The notes below the pieces were generated by a model. That model saw only the letters and a program-made list of their open reading frames with translations, did not search any database and was not told where the DNA came from. The translations under genes were made by a program, and so were the position numbers. From Desulfosporosinus youngiae DSM 17734 (GTDB taxonomy: Bacteria > Bacillota > Desulfitobacteriia > Desulfitobacteriales > Desulfitobacteriaceae), in assembly GCF_000244895.1 (NCBI RefSeq), contig NZ_CM001441.1, positions 3,058,226 through 3,122,225 of the forward strand: a stretch of DNA of 64,000 nt. The letters are read 5' to 3'. Below, piece by piece: positions 63,573-64,000 of this stretch; the first letter of the stretch is position 1, and each line of letters opens with the position of its first letter.

Positions 63573-64000
63573 TTAAAGACAATCAGTTAGTCCATACTCT
63601 TTCCAGCGCTGATTGACAAGGTTTACTGTCGCTTCGTCGGGAACGACTTCGCCAGGATATCCTGGTTTCATCCGTGCATCAATTAGAATCGGACCATGGT
63701 ATACCAGACGATGATTAAGCATCTCTGTCGAAGCATAGATATCATGGGCTGGATCAAAGCGGGTAAAGACTTGCCAGAGAAAGCCAGGAGTGTTCAGAGC
63801 AAGAGTTAGGTCATCGACTAAAATCGCCAGCGGCCAATCTTGGAAAGGAGCCTTTTGGAGATGCTGCAATACATCATCGGCAAGCCCAGGCGAGCTGGTA
63901 AATGAAGGAGCCTCGATGAGCAGGCAGCCTGCACAGAATGGCTTGATCCCCAAGACCCCGGGTAGTGTATTTTCCCTGACCTCACGAGGCAAATCTCTTT
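63573..64000 (-). CDS. UbiD-family decarboxylase, C-terminal part (gene continues beyond window)
   Basis: The frame is open to the window end, so this is a 3' fragment of about 142 residues. The segment VLVDDLTLALNTPGFLWQVFTRFDPAHDIYAS and HGPILIDARMKPGYPGEVVPDEA fits the end of the UbiD family, where prenylated-FMN enzymes act on aromatic or unsaturated acids. The catalytic region lies outside the window, so substrate cannot be judged. Confidence 0.8.
   Translation of the reverse strand, partial: RDLPREVRENTLPGVLGIKPFCAGCLLIEAPSFTSSPGLADDVLQHLQKAPFQDWPLAILVDDLTLALNTPGFLWQVFTRFDPAHDIYASTEMLNHRLVYHGPILIDARMKPGYPGEVVPDEATVNLVNQRWKEYGLTDCL

Overview
The window looks like the chromosome of an anaerobic, spore-forming, low-to-mid-GC Firmicute of the Desulfosporosinus/Desulfitobacterium (Peptococcaceae) type. 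This is an inference from content: a complete carbonyl branch of the Wood-Ljungdahl pathway (CODH/acetyl-CoA synthase), a FixABCX electron-bifurcation operon with a ferredoxin-ETF fusion, SpoVD-like PBP, DegS/DegU, DnaD/DnaI-type primosome genes, a SigH-like sigma factor, small coat-like proteins and strong AGGAGG ribosome binding sites with frequent TTG/GTG starts. No species can be fixed from the sequence alone.

Layout. 1-4.2 kb: the end of an EAL-CBS-GGDEF c-di-GMP protein and a chemoreceptor on the + strand, then a CsoR copper sensor with its promoter and operator beside the decayed remains of an HD-GYP gene. 4.2-14.5 kb: one long minus-strand unit, TetR regulator-cheY-cheA-cheW-mcp-cheR-hybrid kinase-response regulator. 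14.6-22.0 kb: tRNA-Lys, PepV dipeptidase, PBP, and larE-larB-larC-rhomboid. 22.03-22.88 kb: a GC-rich gene-free island with two inverted copies of a structured, RNA-like element and three 50-nt direct repeats. 22.9-27.7 kb: fixABCX and trxB. 27.9-38.5 kb: a UPF0182 membrane protein, several secreted or membrane proteins of uncertain role, OsmC, a PHP phosphoesterase, DnaI and DnaD proteins. 38.7-43.9 kb: HD hydrolase, beta-CASP hydrolase, DegU/DegS and an unknown protein. 44.1-55.3 kb: the acs operon read right to left, cooC-acsA-acsB-acsC-acsV-acsF-acsD-acsE. 55.7-64 kb: DegV, tRNA-Pro, acetyltransferase, FMN riboswitch with ribD-ribE-ribBA-ribH, a sigma factor, two coat-like proteins, a DivIVA protein and the end of a UbiD-family gene.

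How it fits together. The acs operon encodes the catalytic core (AcsA/B), the corrinoid protein and its methyltransferase (AcsC/D/E), its reductive activator (AcsV) and two nickel-handling ATPases. FixABCX could supply low-potential ferredoxin or quinol electrons to such a metabolism. LarE/B/C make the nickel-pincer cofactor, but lactate racemase LarA and the C-terminal LarC2 domain are not here. The rib operon is under FMN control.

Most notable are the inverted pair of structured elements at 22.1-22.8 kb, whose stems covary between copies; a CsoR-type operator placed just after the trxB promoter; a promoter-terminator leader in front of the phosphodiester glycosidase gene; and LarC without its LarC2 half.
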